Origin: Actinomadura hibisca NBRC 15177
Lineage (GTDB): Bacteria; Actinomycetota; Actinomycetes; Streptosporangiales; Streptosporangiaceae
Assembly: GCF_001552635.1 (NCBI RefSeq)
Contig: NZ_BCRO01000027.1
Location: 157,766-221,765 of the forward strand
Length of the DNA stretch: 64,000 nucleotides
Reading direction: 5' to 3'
The position numbers and the translations under genes were made by a program. Positions 9,766 to 18,662 of the stretch are shown here, in pieces (positions within the stretch are counted from its first letter, which is position 1; each line of letters opens with the position of its first letter). The notes below the pieces were generated by a model. The model had not been told where the DNA came from. It was given only the letters and a program-made list of their open reading frames with translations, and did not search any database.

Positions 9766-9901
9766 GGTACCGAAAAACCTAACGTTGTACTCACATTGAG
9801 AATATCTTTTCCAGGGGTTCCCTCTCGGAGGCCTCCCGCAGCAGCGCCCGTTCGTGGGCTTCGCGGAACCGACCTCAGGAGACGACGCAGTCAGACGGAG
9901 T

Positions 9902-10380
9902 TCAGCTGCACAACAGCACCGCGGCCCCGTTGACATGGTCGTCCGCCAGGTCGCGCAGCGCGCGGTCGGCGTCGTCCAGCGCGTACGGCACCGTCCAGAC
10001 CCGCAGCGGCAGCCGTCCGGCCAGCCGCAGGAACTCCTCGCCGTCGGCCCGCGTGTTGGCGGTGACCGAGCGCACCTGCCGCTCCTGGAACAGGTGCCGC
10101 TGGTAGTCCAGCGGTGGCACGTCGCTAAGGTGGATGCCCGCGATCGCCAGGGTGCCGCTGCGGTCCAGCCGCTCCAGCGCGGCCGGGACCAGCTCCCCGG
10201 CGGGCGCGAACACGATCGCCGAGTCCAGCGGCTCGGGCGCGGGGTCGAAAGAGTCGCCCGCGGACGCGGCCCCCCAGGTCGAGCGCGAGCCGCCGCGCCT
10301 GGGGAGCGCGCGTGAACACGTGCACGGTCGCCCCTTGAGCCAGCGCGATCTGGGCCGCCGCCGAGCGAGGGCGGCGCGCC
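9902..10380 (-). pseudogene. Zinc-type alcohol dehydrogenase remnant
   Basis: The C-terminal part of a medium-chain dehydrogenase. The NAD-domain piece [18 protein letters not shown] lies in one frame near 10300. After a frameshift the C-terminal 100 residues continue ([20 protein letters not shown], ending at 9902). The N-terminal catalytic domain is absent. It is not functional as read. Confidence 0.72.
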
Positions 10381-10990
10381 GCCGAGGACGCCGACGACCC
10401 GCTCCGCGTCGCCGCGGCCCAGTGGAACGTCGGGCGGCTCCTGCTGTCCACCAACGAGGCCGATGCCGCTGAAGAGGTCGCCATCCATGCGGTCAAGGAA
10501 CTCGATTACGTCCGCGATACCCTCGCCGCCGCTCCGCGCGTTGCCCTGCAAGGGGCGTTGTGGCTGATGGCGGCCATCGCCGCGGTTCGCAAGAAAGAGG
10601 TCTGGACGGCCCGCGAACGCCTACAGCAGAAGGCCCTCCTCGCCAGCGAGGAAGCGGGGGAGGGCAATGTGTTCTGGACGGTCTTCGGCCCCACCAACGT
10701 CGCCCTGCATGCCATGGCCGTCGAGATGGAGGCGGGTGAGACCGCCGAAGCGCTGCGCCTGGCCGACGAGATCGCCATCACCCGCTGCTCCTCGGTGGAA
10801 CGCCGCGCCTCGTTCCGCCTGGAGTTGGCGCGCGGCTGCGAACAACGGCGTGACGACCACGGCGTCCTTCTGCACCTGCTCGAAGTCGAACGGCAGGCTC
10901 CCGAGGACATGAGCTACAACCCGCGCTGTGCGCGGTCGTCGACGGCGGTCACACTGCACAGCAGCGTTCCTGCCCTTCGCGCCGCTCTTA
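10355..10990 (+). pseudogene. XRE/TPR transcriptional regulator remnant
   Basis: A helical, TPR-like sequence with repeated Ala/Leu pairs ([15 protein letters not shown], then HAMAVEMEAGETAEALRLAD) and the family-typical tail EDMSYNP, after which the frame is lost. The N-terminal HTH and any start codon are missing, because the sequence begins inside the neighbouring dehydrogenase debris. It resembles the C-terminal half of actinomycete XRE regulators with TPR domains. Confidence 0.65.
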
Positions 10991-11058
10991 CTGGGGCCAC
11001 GCTCGATGAGCCCAACACCGAGACAAGCCTGCCGCAGTCGGCCCGGTGCTCAGGGGGC

Positions 11059-11526
11059 TCAGTGCAGAGTTCGCGCAGCGCCCCAGTCGTTGGTGTTGGC
11101 CAACTCGGCTAGGAGTTCGGCGAGACCGTGGGGGTAGACAACCTCATCGGTGTGGCGCAGCTCAGCCGTTGTCCACCAGCGATAACCAACGATGTTGTCG
11201 GGTTGGGTGGCATCGCCGGTGTCGAAGGACATGCTCGTTAGTCGAACCAGGTAGTAGTGCTCGACTTGGCGCACTGGTTGTTGGGCCACCAGGTGGTCGC
11301 TGCTGCGTGTGGCGATCAGATCGCCGATCTGGAACGCATCGGGCCTGAGGCCGAGTTCCTCGGCGAGTTCGCGGCGCAGGGCGGTGTGGTGGTCTTCGCC
11401 GTCTTCCAGGGATCCTCCAGGGGTTGCCCAGAAGCCGTCCGCCTCGGCGATGTGGACCAGCAGGATGCGGCCGCGGGGGTCCAAAGGCAGGGCGCGGGCG
11501 GCATGGCGCAAGGGCGAGGGGTTCAC
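11059..11526 (-). CDS. NUDIX hydrolase
   Basis: A 155-residue protein with a full Nudix box (GGSLEDGEDHHTALRRELAE, then ELGL), so it should hydrolyse a nucleoside diphosphate linked to another group. The substrate cannot be told from sequence. The GTG start overlaps the TGA of an open frame that runs back through 11527-11720 (about 60 codons ending ...CRPVDTLHR). That frame may be the end of a lost or very short upstream gene, translationally coupled to this one. It is the first of three NUDIX genes in the window. Confidence 0.85.
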   Translation of the reverse strand: MNPSPLRHAARALPLDPRGRILLVHIAEADGFWATPGGSLEDGEDHHTALRRELAEELGLRPDAFQIGDLIATRSSDHLVAQQPVRQVEHYYLVRLTSMSFDTGDATQPDNIVGYRWWTTAELRHTDEVVYPHGLAELLAELANTNDWGAARTLH

Positions 11527-11723
11527 CTGTGCAGCGTGTCAACTGGACGGCAGGTCAAGCGCGTATCGACAAGGTAGTCGCCGATACATAGGGCGTCCAG
11601 GTCGGTGGCTTGGAAGGTGGCCGGGGCGTGAGCGGGAAGGGGCTCGGCAGGTCGAACCAGCGGACGGCATGGTCGGGCAGGAACGACCACGCCCCACTGG
11701 TCGGACTGTTATGGCGGAGGTGG

Positions 11724-12518
11724 TCACGGGCGCGTGGCGATGATCGCTTCGGTGCGGACCACTTCGTCGAACTGGCCGCCGGGTTCGGCGTGGGTGAGGG
11801 CGGCGCGCAGGTCGGTCTTGAAGGCGTCCTTGGCGGGGCCGAGTTGGGCGGGTGAAGAGTAGGAGTAGCTGAATTGCAGGCCGATGAGCTGGTCGAGGGT
11901 GTAGGTGACGGTTCGATCCCAGCAGACGGTTTCCAGGTGGGAGAACGCCGATCGGGCTAGGACGTCCTGGTGGAGTTCCTTGGGATGAGTGTAGGTGCCT
12001 GAGCCGGCGCGGCGTTGCTCGCCGAGGTAGCGGGTCCGCACCTGGGTGATCGCATCCAGCCAGGTGGGGGGTTGGACGGAGCCGGGGACGCCGCCGGAGA
12101 CCAGGACCAAGGCCCCGTCGGGTGCAACGAGTTCGTCGAGGTCGGCGAGGGTTTGGTCGCGGTCCATCCAGTGGAAGGCGGCCCCCATGACCGCCAGGTC
12201 GACAGGGCTGAGGTTGAGGTCGCGCAGGGTGGTGGAGTCGCCGAGCCGCCAGTCGATGTTGTTGATCTGCTGCTGGGCGGCCAAGGCGCGGCCCTGGTCG
12301 AGCATGCCGGGTTCGGGGTCCACGGCGATGATGGTGGCGGCGTACCGGGACAGGGGGAGGGCCAGGACGCCGGGGCCAGTGCCCAGGTCCAGGATCTGCT
12401 TGGTGCCGTCGAGGTGGAACCGTTCACGCAGATACTCGAACAGTTCCGGGGAGTATCCGGGCCGGTACCGGTAGTAGGGGGCTGTGGAGACGAACAGCTC
12501 GCTCGGCGTGTGGGGCAT
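11724..12518 (-). CDS. Class I SAM-dependent methyltransferase
   Basis: A 264-residue Rossmann methyltransferase. Motif I is LDLGTGPG (about residues 43-50), followed by the acidic residue in IIAVDPEPGML, and FHWMD in the motif IV area. It is the last gene of the metabolic operon, 42 bases after the PhyH oxygenase stop. It probably methylates an intermediate or the final product. The sequence is like the generic ubiquinone/tocopherol-type methyltransferases, which does not define a substrate. Confidence 0.83.
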   Translation of the reverse strand: MPHTPSELFVSTAPYYRYRPGYSPELFEYLRERFHLDGTKQILDLGTGPGVLALPLSRYAATIIAVDPEPGMLDQGRALAAQQQINNIDWRLGDSTTLRDLNLSPVDLAVMGAAFHWMDRDQTLADLDELVAPDGALVLVSGGVPGSVQPPTWLDAITQVRTRYLGEQRRAGSGTYTHPKELHQDVLARSAFSHLETVCWDRTVTYTLDQLIGLQFSYSYSSPAQLGPAKDAFKTDLRAALTHAEPGGQFDEVVRTEAIIATRP

Positions 12519-12560
12519 GGGGTCCAGCTTCTCGTGTCCGGGGGCGGGAGCGTGGTGGAC

Positions 12561-13427
12561 TCACCGGTTGGTGGGCGGGTGTTTGGTGAGCCAGGCGGCC
12601 AGGGCGGCTGATCCGCTGCCCAGGGCCAGGGATCCGTCGGCGGCGCGGTCAGGGGTGCCCAGGAGCTGGCGTTGCACAGGAGTGAGGTTGGCGCGGTCGG
12701 GAGTGAGACGGAGGGGCGGGTCATCAACGCGGGCCAGCCACCGGAACCCGTATTGGATCATGACGGCGATGCGGGGCCGCCCGCTGGTGTTGAGGCCGCC
12801 GGCGTGCCAGGTGCGGTTCTCGAACAGGACGGCGTCGTCGTCGGCCAGACGCGGGGTGATCGCGCCGGGCGGGTCGATCTGGCCGGGAGCGATGACCGGT
12901 GGGACGGCGGCGTGGTGGCTGCCGGGCAGGAACATGGTGACGCCGGTGTCGGGCCCGGTGCCGGTCAGGTAGTAGGCGGCCTTGATCGCCATGCGGGGCG
13001 TGTTGGTGTGGCCCAGGTCGGCGGTGACGCCGTACATGTCGCGGTGCCAGCCGGGCCGGTCGGGGGTGCGGACGGTGCGGGTGGCGGGGTCGGTGTGGGA
13101 GGGCAGGGCGATGAGGTGGCTGGACAGCACCCACAGGTTGGCTCCCAGGACGTGGGCGATGGGTGCGAGGACGGCGGGGTTGTCCAGCAGCGGCTCGAAG
13201 GCCTCGTCCAGGTCCAGGACGCCGCGGAAGCCGTCGTTGCCGCCGGGGCCGCGGTCGCGCCCTTGGGTGAGTGGGCTGGCCAGCAGCCTGTGGGCGGCCT
13301 GCAGCATGGTGGCGCGCTGGCCGGGGAGCAGAGCGCCGCGGATGATCTGCAGACCGTCGCGGTCCAGGTCGAAGTCGTGGTCGGCGTCGTGGCGGGCGGG
13401 GCCGGTCGTTGCTGGTGGGGCGGTCAT
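12561..13427 (-). CDS. Phytanoyl-CoA dioxygenase (PhyH) family oxygenase
   Basis: A 288-residue Fe(II)/2-oxoglutarate-dependent oxygenase. The iron ligands are visible as His128 and Asp130 (WHRDMYG) and the distal His208 (TWHAGG), and Arg217/219 can bind 2-oxoglutarate. It should hydroxylate, desaturate or cyclise a small substrate. It overlaps the phosphoketolase by 4 bases, so the two are translationally coupled. PhyH enzymes are frequent tailoring enzymes in natural-product clusters, which fits this context. Confidence 0.85.
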   Translation of the reverse strand: MTAPPATTGPARHDADHDFDLDRDGLQIIRGALLPGQRATMLQAAHRLLASPLTQGRDRGPGGNDGFRGVLDLDEAFEPLLDNPAVLAPIAHVLGANLWVLSSHLIALPSHTDPATRTVRTPDRPGWHRDMYGVTADLGHTNTPRMAIKAAYYLTGTGPDTGVTMFLPGSHHAAVPPVIAPGQIDPPGAITPRLADDDAVLFENRTWHAGGLNTSGRPRIAVMIQYGFRWLARVDDPPLRLTPDRANLTPVQRQLLGTPDRAADGSLALGSGSAALAAWLTKHPPTNR

Positions 13428-15505
13428 GGCCGCACTTCCTCGATCATGTGGTGGGCGAGGTCGGTGAGCAGGTCGGCGCGCATCCCGGTGTGCTGGAGCA
13501 GGGCGGGGTGGGTGAGGGGCCGTGGGGGGTCGGTGAACCCGATGACGTGGGCGCGGTCGGCATCGTGGCGGGCGGCCAGCAGTGTCTGGACGGGGCTGGG
13601 CCGGGTGATGGTGGTGACCAGGACGGGCAGGCCGCTGCCGAACAGGTCCTGGTAGGCGGTGGGGGACAGGCCGTGCGGGACGCCGGGGTCCAGGACGGTC
13701 AGGTCGTGGATGTGCAGGTAGCGCACCCCGGTGCCCTGGTCGGCCAGGGTGCGGGCGGCGGCGGTGAGTTCGCGGGCGGCGATGTCACCGGCGGAGGCGA
13801 GCACGATCTGCGAGGCGCTGGTGCTGAGGTGGGGCCACAGCGCGATCCCGGCGGCCAGCTCATGGTCGAGGGTGGAGTCGGGGTGCTGCGGCAGGGGGTG
13901 CTTGCTGGTGATGAGGACGTTGGCCTGGTCACGGCTGTCGATCATGGCGGTGAGGGTGGCGGCGGCGCGGTGGGCGTCGGCGGGGGTATAGACGTGGACG
14001 GCCGGGTCGCGTAGGTCGATCAGGTGGGAGGCCAGGCCGGGGTTTTGGTGGGTGTAGGTGTTGTGCCAGCCCAGTGAGGTGATCAGGTAGTTGATCGAGG
14101 GCAGCCCGGGTGGGGCCAGACGCCGGTGCTTGAGGTGCTGGGCCAGCACGCTGGTGTTGATCGGCGCGAACGCCTCGTAGGTGGCCAGGACGGCGTCGCG
14201 GCCGGTCTCGGTGTAGCCCTGCAGCCAGGCGTGGCAGATCTCCTCGTTCAGGATCTCGATGATCCACTGGTGTGGGCCGGGGCCGGGGTCGATCCGGTTG
14301 GAAGCCAGTTCGTCGGGTGAGAAGAGCCGAAAACCGTCCCGGTGGGCGCGGTCGGCCAGCACCACGCCGAGCGTCGCACCGGACGTTGTGCCGGGTGTGG
14401 CTGCGGCAGATGCGGCGGTGGGTGGGGGCGCGGGGTGCCGGCGCGGTGGCCGGGGGCGCGTGGGCAGTGCTTGGCGGACCAGGTCGGTGGGGGAGCCGTC
14501 AGAGGCGAGCAGGCGGGTGGGGTGGTAGGAGGCGAGCCAGCGGGCCAAGGCGGGAAAGTCGCGGTCGTGGGGGTCGGGGAGCGGGGTCTTGTGCACGGCG
14601 GGAGTGCCGATCGCCGTGGCGGGACCGGTGGCGCCCTTGGGCAGGGTCAGCACGATCAGCGGCTGCCGGTCGGGGGCGTCGAGCGGCCGTAGCCGGGCGA
14701 CGGCGGTGGCGAGCAGGGCACGGAAGGAGGTGATGTCGTCGCCGTGGTGCAGCAGAGGTTCATACCCCAGGCCGTCGAAGTAGGCGTGGATCTGGTCGGG
14801 GGTCATCTGGGCCAGCAGCGACGGACCGCCCATCCGCTGCCCGTTGAGCAGGACCACCGGCAGAACGCTGCCGTGGCGGCCGGTTCCGATCAGCGCTCGC
14901 CGCGCGGTCCAGGCGGCGGCGGTCGCGCCGGTCTCGCATTCGCCGTCACCGATGAGCGGGACGATCAGGTGGCCGGAGTCGTCCAGGGCCATGCCCTGGG
15001 CGACGGCCAGGGCGGGCCCGAGCTGCCCGCCGGTGTAGACCGCACCGGCCAGCGGGGTGATCTCGCCGCCGAGCAGGCCGGTGTGCGGAAAGCCGGTGAC
15101 CAGCTCGCGCAGCCCGTGGACGGTCCAGCACCGGTGGCGCAGGGGAAGGGTCTGGGTGAGGTAGCCGTGAGCGAAGACGGCCGGGCCCGCGTGCCCGGCG
15201 CCGTGTACGACGGTGATCGCCGATGGGTGCGGGGTGCGGGCGATGATCGGGGTCAGGTGGGCCAGGATCCAGTTGACCGGCGGGCACACGCCCCAGTGGC
15301 CGCGCGGGGTGTCCTTGAGGTCGGCGGGCTGTAAGGGGCGTTCTCCGCGCACGTTGGCGGCCAGGTACAGCTGGGCGGCGCACAGGTAGTTCAGGGTCTG
15401 GTACAGCGCCTGGATCGGCCGGTCGGGGACTGCGGCGGCGGCGTGGACGGCGTGCTGCCATGCCGTCGCGCCCGCGTCCGCGCGGGTTACGGGAGCCGAG
15501 GTCAT
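13424..15505 (-). CDS. Short, divergent phosphoketolase (XFP) family enzyme
   Basis: A 693-residue thiamine-diphosphate enzyme. Phosphoketolase signatures run in order: GHWG (69-72), HGAGHAGP (101-108), GGQLG, the TPP/Mg motif GDGECETG (186-193), LPKGATGP, VHKTPL, LFSPDELASNR, EILNEE...GYTETGR and THQNPG. The His and Glu residues known in bifidobacterial and lactococcal XFP are kept. Usual length is about 790-830, so about 100 residues are lost, mainly between PKG and SPDE. Classical enzymes split xylulose-5-P or fructose-6-P to acetyl-P. The operon context suggests a changed sugar substrate. Both ends overlap neighbours by 4 bases. Confidence 0.85.
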   Translation of the reverse strand: MTSAPVTRADAGATAWQHAVHAAAAVPDRPIQALYQTLNYLCAAQLYLAANVRGERPLQPADLKDTPRGHWGVCPPVNWILAHLTPIIARTPHPSAITVVHGAGHAGPAVFAHGYLTQTLPLRHRCWTVHGLRELVTGFPHTGLLGGEITPLAGAVYTGGQLGPALAVAQGMALDDSGHLIVPLIGDGECETGATAAAWTARRALIGTGRHGSVLPVVLLNGQRMGGPSLLAQMTPDQIHAYFDGLGYEPLLHHGDDITSFRALLATAVARLRPLDAPDRQPLIVLTLPKGATGPATAIGTPAVHKTPLPDPHDRDFPALARWLASYHPTRLLASDGSPTDLVRQALPTRPRPPRRHPAPPPTAASAAATPGTTSGATLGVVLADRAHRDGFRLFSPDELASNRIDPGPGPHQWIIEILNEEICHAWLQGYTETGRDAVLATYEAFAPINTSVLAQHLKHRRLAPPGLPSINYLITSLGWHNTYTHQNPGLASHLIDLRDPAVHVYTPADAHRAAATLTAMIDSRDQANVLITSKHPLPQHPDSTLDHELAAGIALWPHLSTSASQIVLASAGDIAARELTAAARTLADQGTGVRYLHIHDLTVLDPGVPHGLSPTAYQDLFGSGLPVLVTTITRPSPVQTLLAARHDADRAHVIGFTDPPRPLTHPALLQHTGMRADLLTDLAHHMIEEVRP

Positions 15506-16677
15506 GCGGGCGGGAGTTGCCGGTGGCCGACGGCGGCCAGGACGTCGGCGATCCTGGCTGCGCGGATCTGGGGGGTGGCCGACTCCCGGATCATGTGCAG
15601 GAGCTGGTTCTGCTCGTGGGCAGGCACACGTCCCCAGTCCAGTTGCTCGGCCGCCAGAGCCTGGCGTAGATCGGTGGGGAGGGCGGCGACTGAACGCGGC
15701 CGGGGCATCGCCAAGGTCACCGGCAGGTCGCCCACGAGCAGGCCGGGCAGGTCGGATGGGGTGGGGATGGCGGCCTGGCCGTCGATGGAGATGACGGTGC
15801 AGGTGACGGTGGTGCCAGCGGCGGTGTCAGCGGTGGTGCCGGTGGTGGGGATGGTGAGGCGGGCGCGGCGGCCGCGGTGACCGGTGGGTCCGGCCATGGG
15901 CAGGAGCAGGACCGGCTGGCCGTTGATGGTGGTGGGCCGGGCGGTGAGGTGCACCGGGTCGCCGCCGTCGGCGGGAAGGCGGGGAAGCGCTCGGCGGCAG
16001 GGCTGCCCGTGCGGGTAGGCCAGCGACAGGATGCCGCCGGGTCCGCCACGACTGCGGCGCAGTCGTTTGTGCGCGAACAGCGACTTGTCGAGGGCGGCCA
16101 ACAGTTGGTCGGCGAAGTCGTGGGCCCCGCCGTCGCGGCTGCCGGGGGGCGGGGTGGGCAACTGGCCGGGGCCGATGGTCACGACCGCGAACGACACCCG
16201 CACGGGCAGGGTGGCGCCCAGGCGGTCGCGCAGGTCGGCGATCGCGGCGATGAACGACGCGGGGTCGGTGATCGCGGCGGCGATGACGACCTCGTCGCCG
16301 CCGAACGTCGCGGCGACGGCGCGCTGCCAGTTCTGGTCTGCGAACCAGACGCGGACGACTCCGCCGAAGGCGGCGATGACCTTGTTTCCGGCCAGGTGAC
16401 CGTAGTGGGCGGGATCGTTGCCGACGGCCTCCACGTGCTTTTTCAGGTCGTCAACGTCACCGATCGTCAACCCGACCGGTCGGCCCTCGCGCAGCGCGGC
16501 GATCAGGTGGGCGGGCAGGTAGGCGTGGAAGTCAGGGAAGGCGACCAGGCCGGTGACCGGGTCCTCCCTGGACCCCAGGCACCACGTGCGCACCGGCAGG
16601 GTGGAGGGGTCCACCAGCGGGACCGAGGGGGCCAGCGCGTACGCGATCTGAGGGTCGGTGGCGTGGGTCGGGTCCAT
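15502..16677 (-). CDS. GGDEF-like nucleotide cyclase domain protein
   Basis: A 391-residue protein. Residues 30-220 follow the GGDEF-domain pattern: DPVTGL (39-44), the metal-binding segment GDVDDLK (73-79) and the signature FGGDEVV (125-131), where Val replaces the usual Phe, then a KRLRRSRGG tail. The second half (220-391) is unrecognised. There is no sensor or membrane segment. It may make or bind a guanine nucleotide. It is unusual as a member of a metabolic operon, where it is coupled to the phosphoketolase by a 4-base overlap. GGAGG lies upstream of the ATG. Enzymatic activity is inferred only. Confidence 0.7.
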   Translation of the reverse strand: MDPTHATDPQIAYALAPSVPLVDPSTLPVRTWCLGSREDPVTGLVAFPDFHAYLPAHLIAALREGRPVGLTIGDVDDLKKHVEAVGNDPAHYGHLAGNKVIAAFGGVVRVWFADQNWQRAVAATFGGDEVVIAAAITDPASFIAAIADLRDRLGATLPVRVSFAVVTIGPGQLPTPPPGSRDGGAHDFADQLLAALDKSLFAHKRLRRSRGGPGGILSLAYPHGQPCRRALPRLPADGGDPVHLTARPTTINGQPVLLLPMAGPTGHRGRRARLTIPTTGTTADTAAGTTVTCTVISIDGQAAIPTPSDLPGLLVGDLPVTLAMPRPRSVAALPTDLRQALAAEQLDWGRVPAHEQNQLLHMIRESATPQIRAARIADVLAAVGHRQLPPA

Positions 16678-16725
16678 GGGCGAGGGCCTCCATGCAGAGG
16701 TTCACGAAAGAGATCCAACAGCAGG

Positions 16726-17418
16726 TCAGGTCAGGGCGGGCAGCAGCGGCAGCAGATCGGTCAGCGCCCGGATCTGCGGGACGCCGATGCCGGTGCGCGG
16801 CGGGACGAGGGGCCGGGTGAGCAGGAGCGCGTGCAGTCCGGCGGCGCGGGCGCCGTCGGCGTCAGCGTGCACAGAGTCCCCCACGTGCAGCAGGGCCGGG
16901 CCGGGGAGGCCCGATGCCTGCTGGAGCGCCGCGAAGGCTTGCGGTTCGGGTTTGCAGTACCCGATGTCGTAGGAGACCAGCACCGCATCCAGCAGCCGGT
17001 AGAAGGGCGGCGGCCGGTCAGGGGCACTGGAGCCCAACGCGTTGGACAGCGCCAGCAGCCGGTAGCCGCGCGCCCGCAGCAGGCGCAGGGTCGGCTCGAC
17101 GTCGCCGAACAGGGCAGGGTCGCAGGCGTACTGCTGGGCGCGTGTCAGGATCTGCTCGACCTCGGCGATGGCCTGGGGCTGGTGGTGGGCGGCGCAGATC
17201 TGGGCGGCCAGCTCACGCGGGTGGACGCGGCGGCGTTTGGGGGCGCTCATCGTCCACGCCCGCGCGTCCTCCAGGGTGAGGCCGAGAGCCTCAGCGAGCG
17301 TGGCGGTGGTCGCCTCGCCGCCGTCCAGCGGCACCAGGGTGCCGCCCAGATCGAAGCACACCCCTCGGACCCCCGCCAGCTGTGCCGCGATCGAGTCGCC
17401 GGTCGCCCGCGCGTTCAT
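16726..17418 (-). CDS. HAD superfamily hydrolase
   Basis: A 230-residue haloacid-dehalogenase fold protein. Motif I is FDLGGTL (about residue 21-27), with the nucleophile Asp but Gly where the second Asp of DxDxT normally sits. Motif II is LSNA, the Lys motif is CKPEP and motif IV is HVGDSVHAD. It is probably a phosphatase acting on a sugar phosphate or related intermediate; the missing general-acid Asp may slow or change the reaction. The ATG overlaps the enolase stop (ATGA), so it belongs to the same operon. Confidence 0.84.
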   Translation of the reverse strand: MNARATGDSIAAQLAGVRGVCFDLGGTLVPLDGGEATTATLAEALGLTLEDARAWTMSAPKRRRVHPRELAAQICAAHHQPQAIAEVEQILTRAQQYACDPALFGDVEPTLRLLRARGYRLLALSNALGSSAPDRPPPFYRLLDAVLVSYDIGYCKPEPQAFAALQQASGLPGPALLHVGDSVHADADGARAAGLHALLLTRPLVPPRTGIGVPQIRALTDLLPLLPALT

Positions 17419-18662
17419 CGCGCAGCTGCCTGGGCCAGGACGACCGGCGCGCCGGCCGACAGCCGGTAGTCAGCCAGGCCGGGGTCGGCCCGGACCGCCA
17501 GCACCCCCTGGTCGGGGATGATCGGGTCGGTCAGGATCGCCTGGCGCAGCGGTTCCAGGGTCAGGTGGTACTCGACGGCGGGGATCATGTCGCGGCAGCA
17601 CGCGGCGGCCAGGTGTAGCGCGGCGGGCAGGTGTCCGCCGTGCGGGAAGGTCGCCGCCCCCACCCCGGTCGCCAGGTCGGTGGTGAACAGCGCCCGCGAC
17701 AAGCCGATCCACGACGGGTCGGGCTGCCACACCACCACCTCGCCGCTGGTGAGCAGGCGAATCTGATCGGTCCCCTCGACGGCGTGCTCGCCACCGGCCA
17801 CCGCCACCGTGCGATGGAACGCAGACCCCGGACAGCCGGGTGGGCCGGGCGCGAGGGCGGGTTCCTCCAGCCAGGTGATGTCCAGCTCCGACAGCACCGC
17901 CACAAGCGCGGGGAGCTGGTCGGCGCGGACCTGGCGGTGTGCGTCCACCATCACGCGGGACTCGGGCACGGCGGCGCGCAACCGCTCCAGGCATCTGGTG
18001 ATCGCTGGGAGCCCTTGGGCCAGCAGCGTCTTGGGCAGGGGCCACTTCTGTCCCCAAAACCCCGCACCGACGATCCACTGTGCGGCCTCGGCCGCGCCGG
18101 CACCGGTGGGGTCCAGACCCAGCGCCGAGGCGTAGGCGGGGACGTGCGCGCGGACCGTGCCGCCCAGCAGGCCGCTCACCGCGACGCCGGTGACACGGGA
18201 GGCCAGGTCCCAGCACGCCAGCTCCAGTGCGGCGGCCGCCATCGCCGCGTGCGAACCCGACAGATGCCGACCGGCACGCCGCCGGTAGGTGAGGCCACGC
18301 GGGAAGAGCGCGTCATGGCCGATCAGCCCGTCGGCGTGGACATCGCCGATCAACGCCAGGATCGGGTCGCTGACCGGACCGTGCCAGCCCGATCCGCCAC
18401 CGGCGGCCACCTCCACCACGAACCGAGTCCGGTGTTCAGGCCAGGCGGACCCGGCCGGGGCCACCGCACACGCCGCCACCTCAGCGGGCAGGCCGGAGGG
18501 CAGGCCGGGCGGCTGCGGCACCAGCCGGTGGGCACGGACAGTGTGGATCACCGTCGGCCCGTCCCCACCAGACAGCCGCCGACCACCCCGGTCAGGGCCG
18601 GGACGCTGGCCGGGGCGATCCTCGGTGCGGTGGTCAGGGCGGTGTGGGGTGGTCATGCTCAT
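17415..18662 (-). CDS. Enolase superfamily enzyme (mandelate racemase type)
   Basis: A 415-residue member of the mandelate racemase/muconate lactonising group. Visible are the KWPLPK base motif on strand 2, metal ligands in VMVDAH, WLEEP and AGGEH, and the late His motif HGGHLP. These predict abstraction of a proton alpha to a carboxylate followed by dehydration or epimerisation, typically of a sugar acid or dipeptide. The start at 18662 is chosen because the radical SAM stop overlaps it (TGATG); the reading frame is open further upstream into that gene. Exact substrate unknown. Confidence 0.84.
   Translation of the reverse strand: MSMTTPHRPDHRTEDRPGQRPGPDRGGRRLSGGDGPTVIHTVRAHRLVPQPPGLPSGLPAEVAACAVAPAGSAWPEHRTRFVVEVAAGGGSGWHGPVSDPILALIGDVHADGLIGHDALFPRGLTYRRRAGRHLSGSHAAMAAAALELACWDLASRVTGVAVSGLLGGTVRAHVPAYASALGLDPTGAGAAEAAQWIVGAGFWGQKWPLPKTLLAQGLPAITRCLERLRAAVPESRVMVDAHRQVRADQLPALVAVLSELDITWLEEPALAPGPPGCPGSAFHRTVAVAGGEHAVEGTDQIRLLTSGEVVVWQPDPSWIGLSRALFTTDLATGVGAATFPHGGHLPAALHLAAACCRDMIPAVEYHLTLEPLRQAILTDPIIPDQGVLAVRADPGLADYRLSAGAPVVLAQAAAR

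Noticed and set aside
10125..10496. Minus-strand 123-codon ORF as a gene
   Set aside because: It mixes a piece of dehydrogenase NAD domain with out-of-frame sequence and lacks a start context.
7861..10551. 896-codon open frame as one SIR2 fusion protein
   Set aside because: The upstream part is an out-of-frame reading of dehydrogenase debris; the SIR2 gene begins at MTVM (9765).
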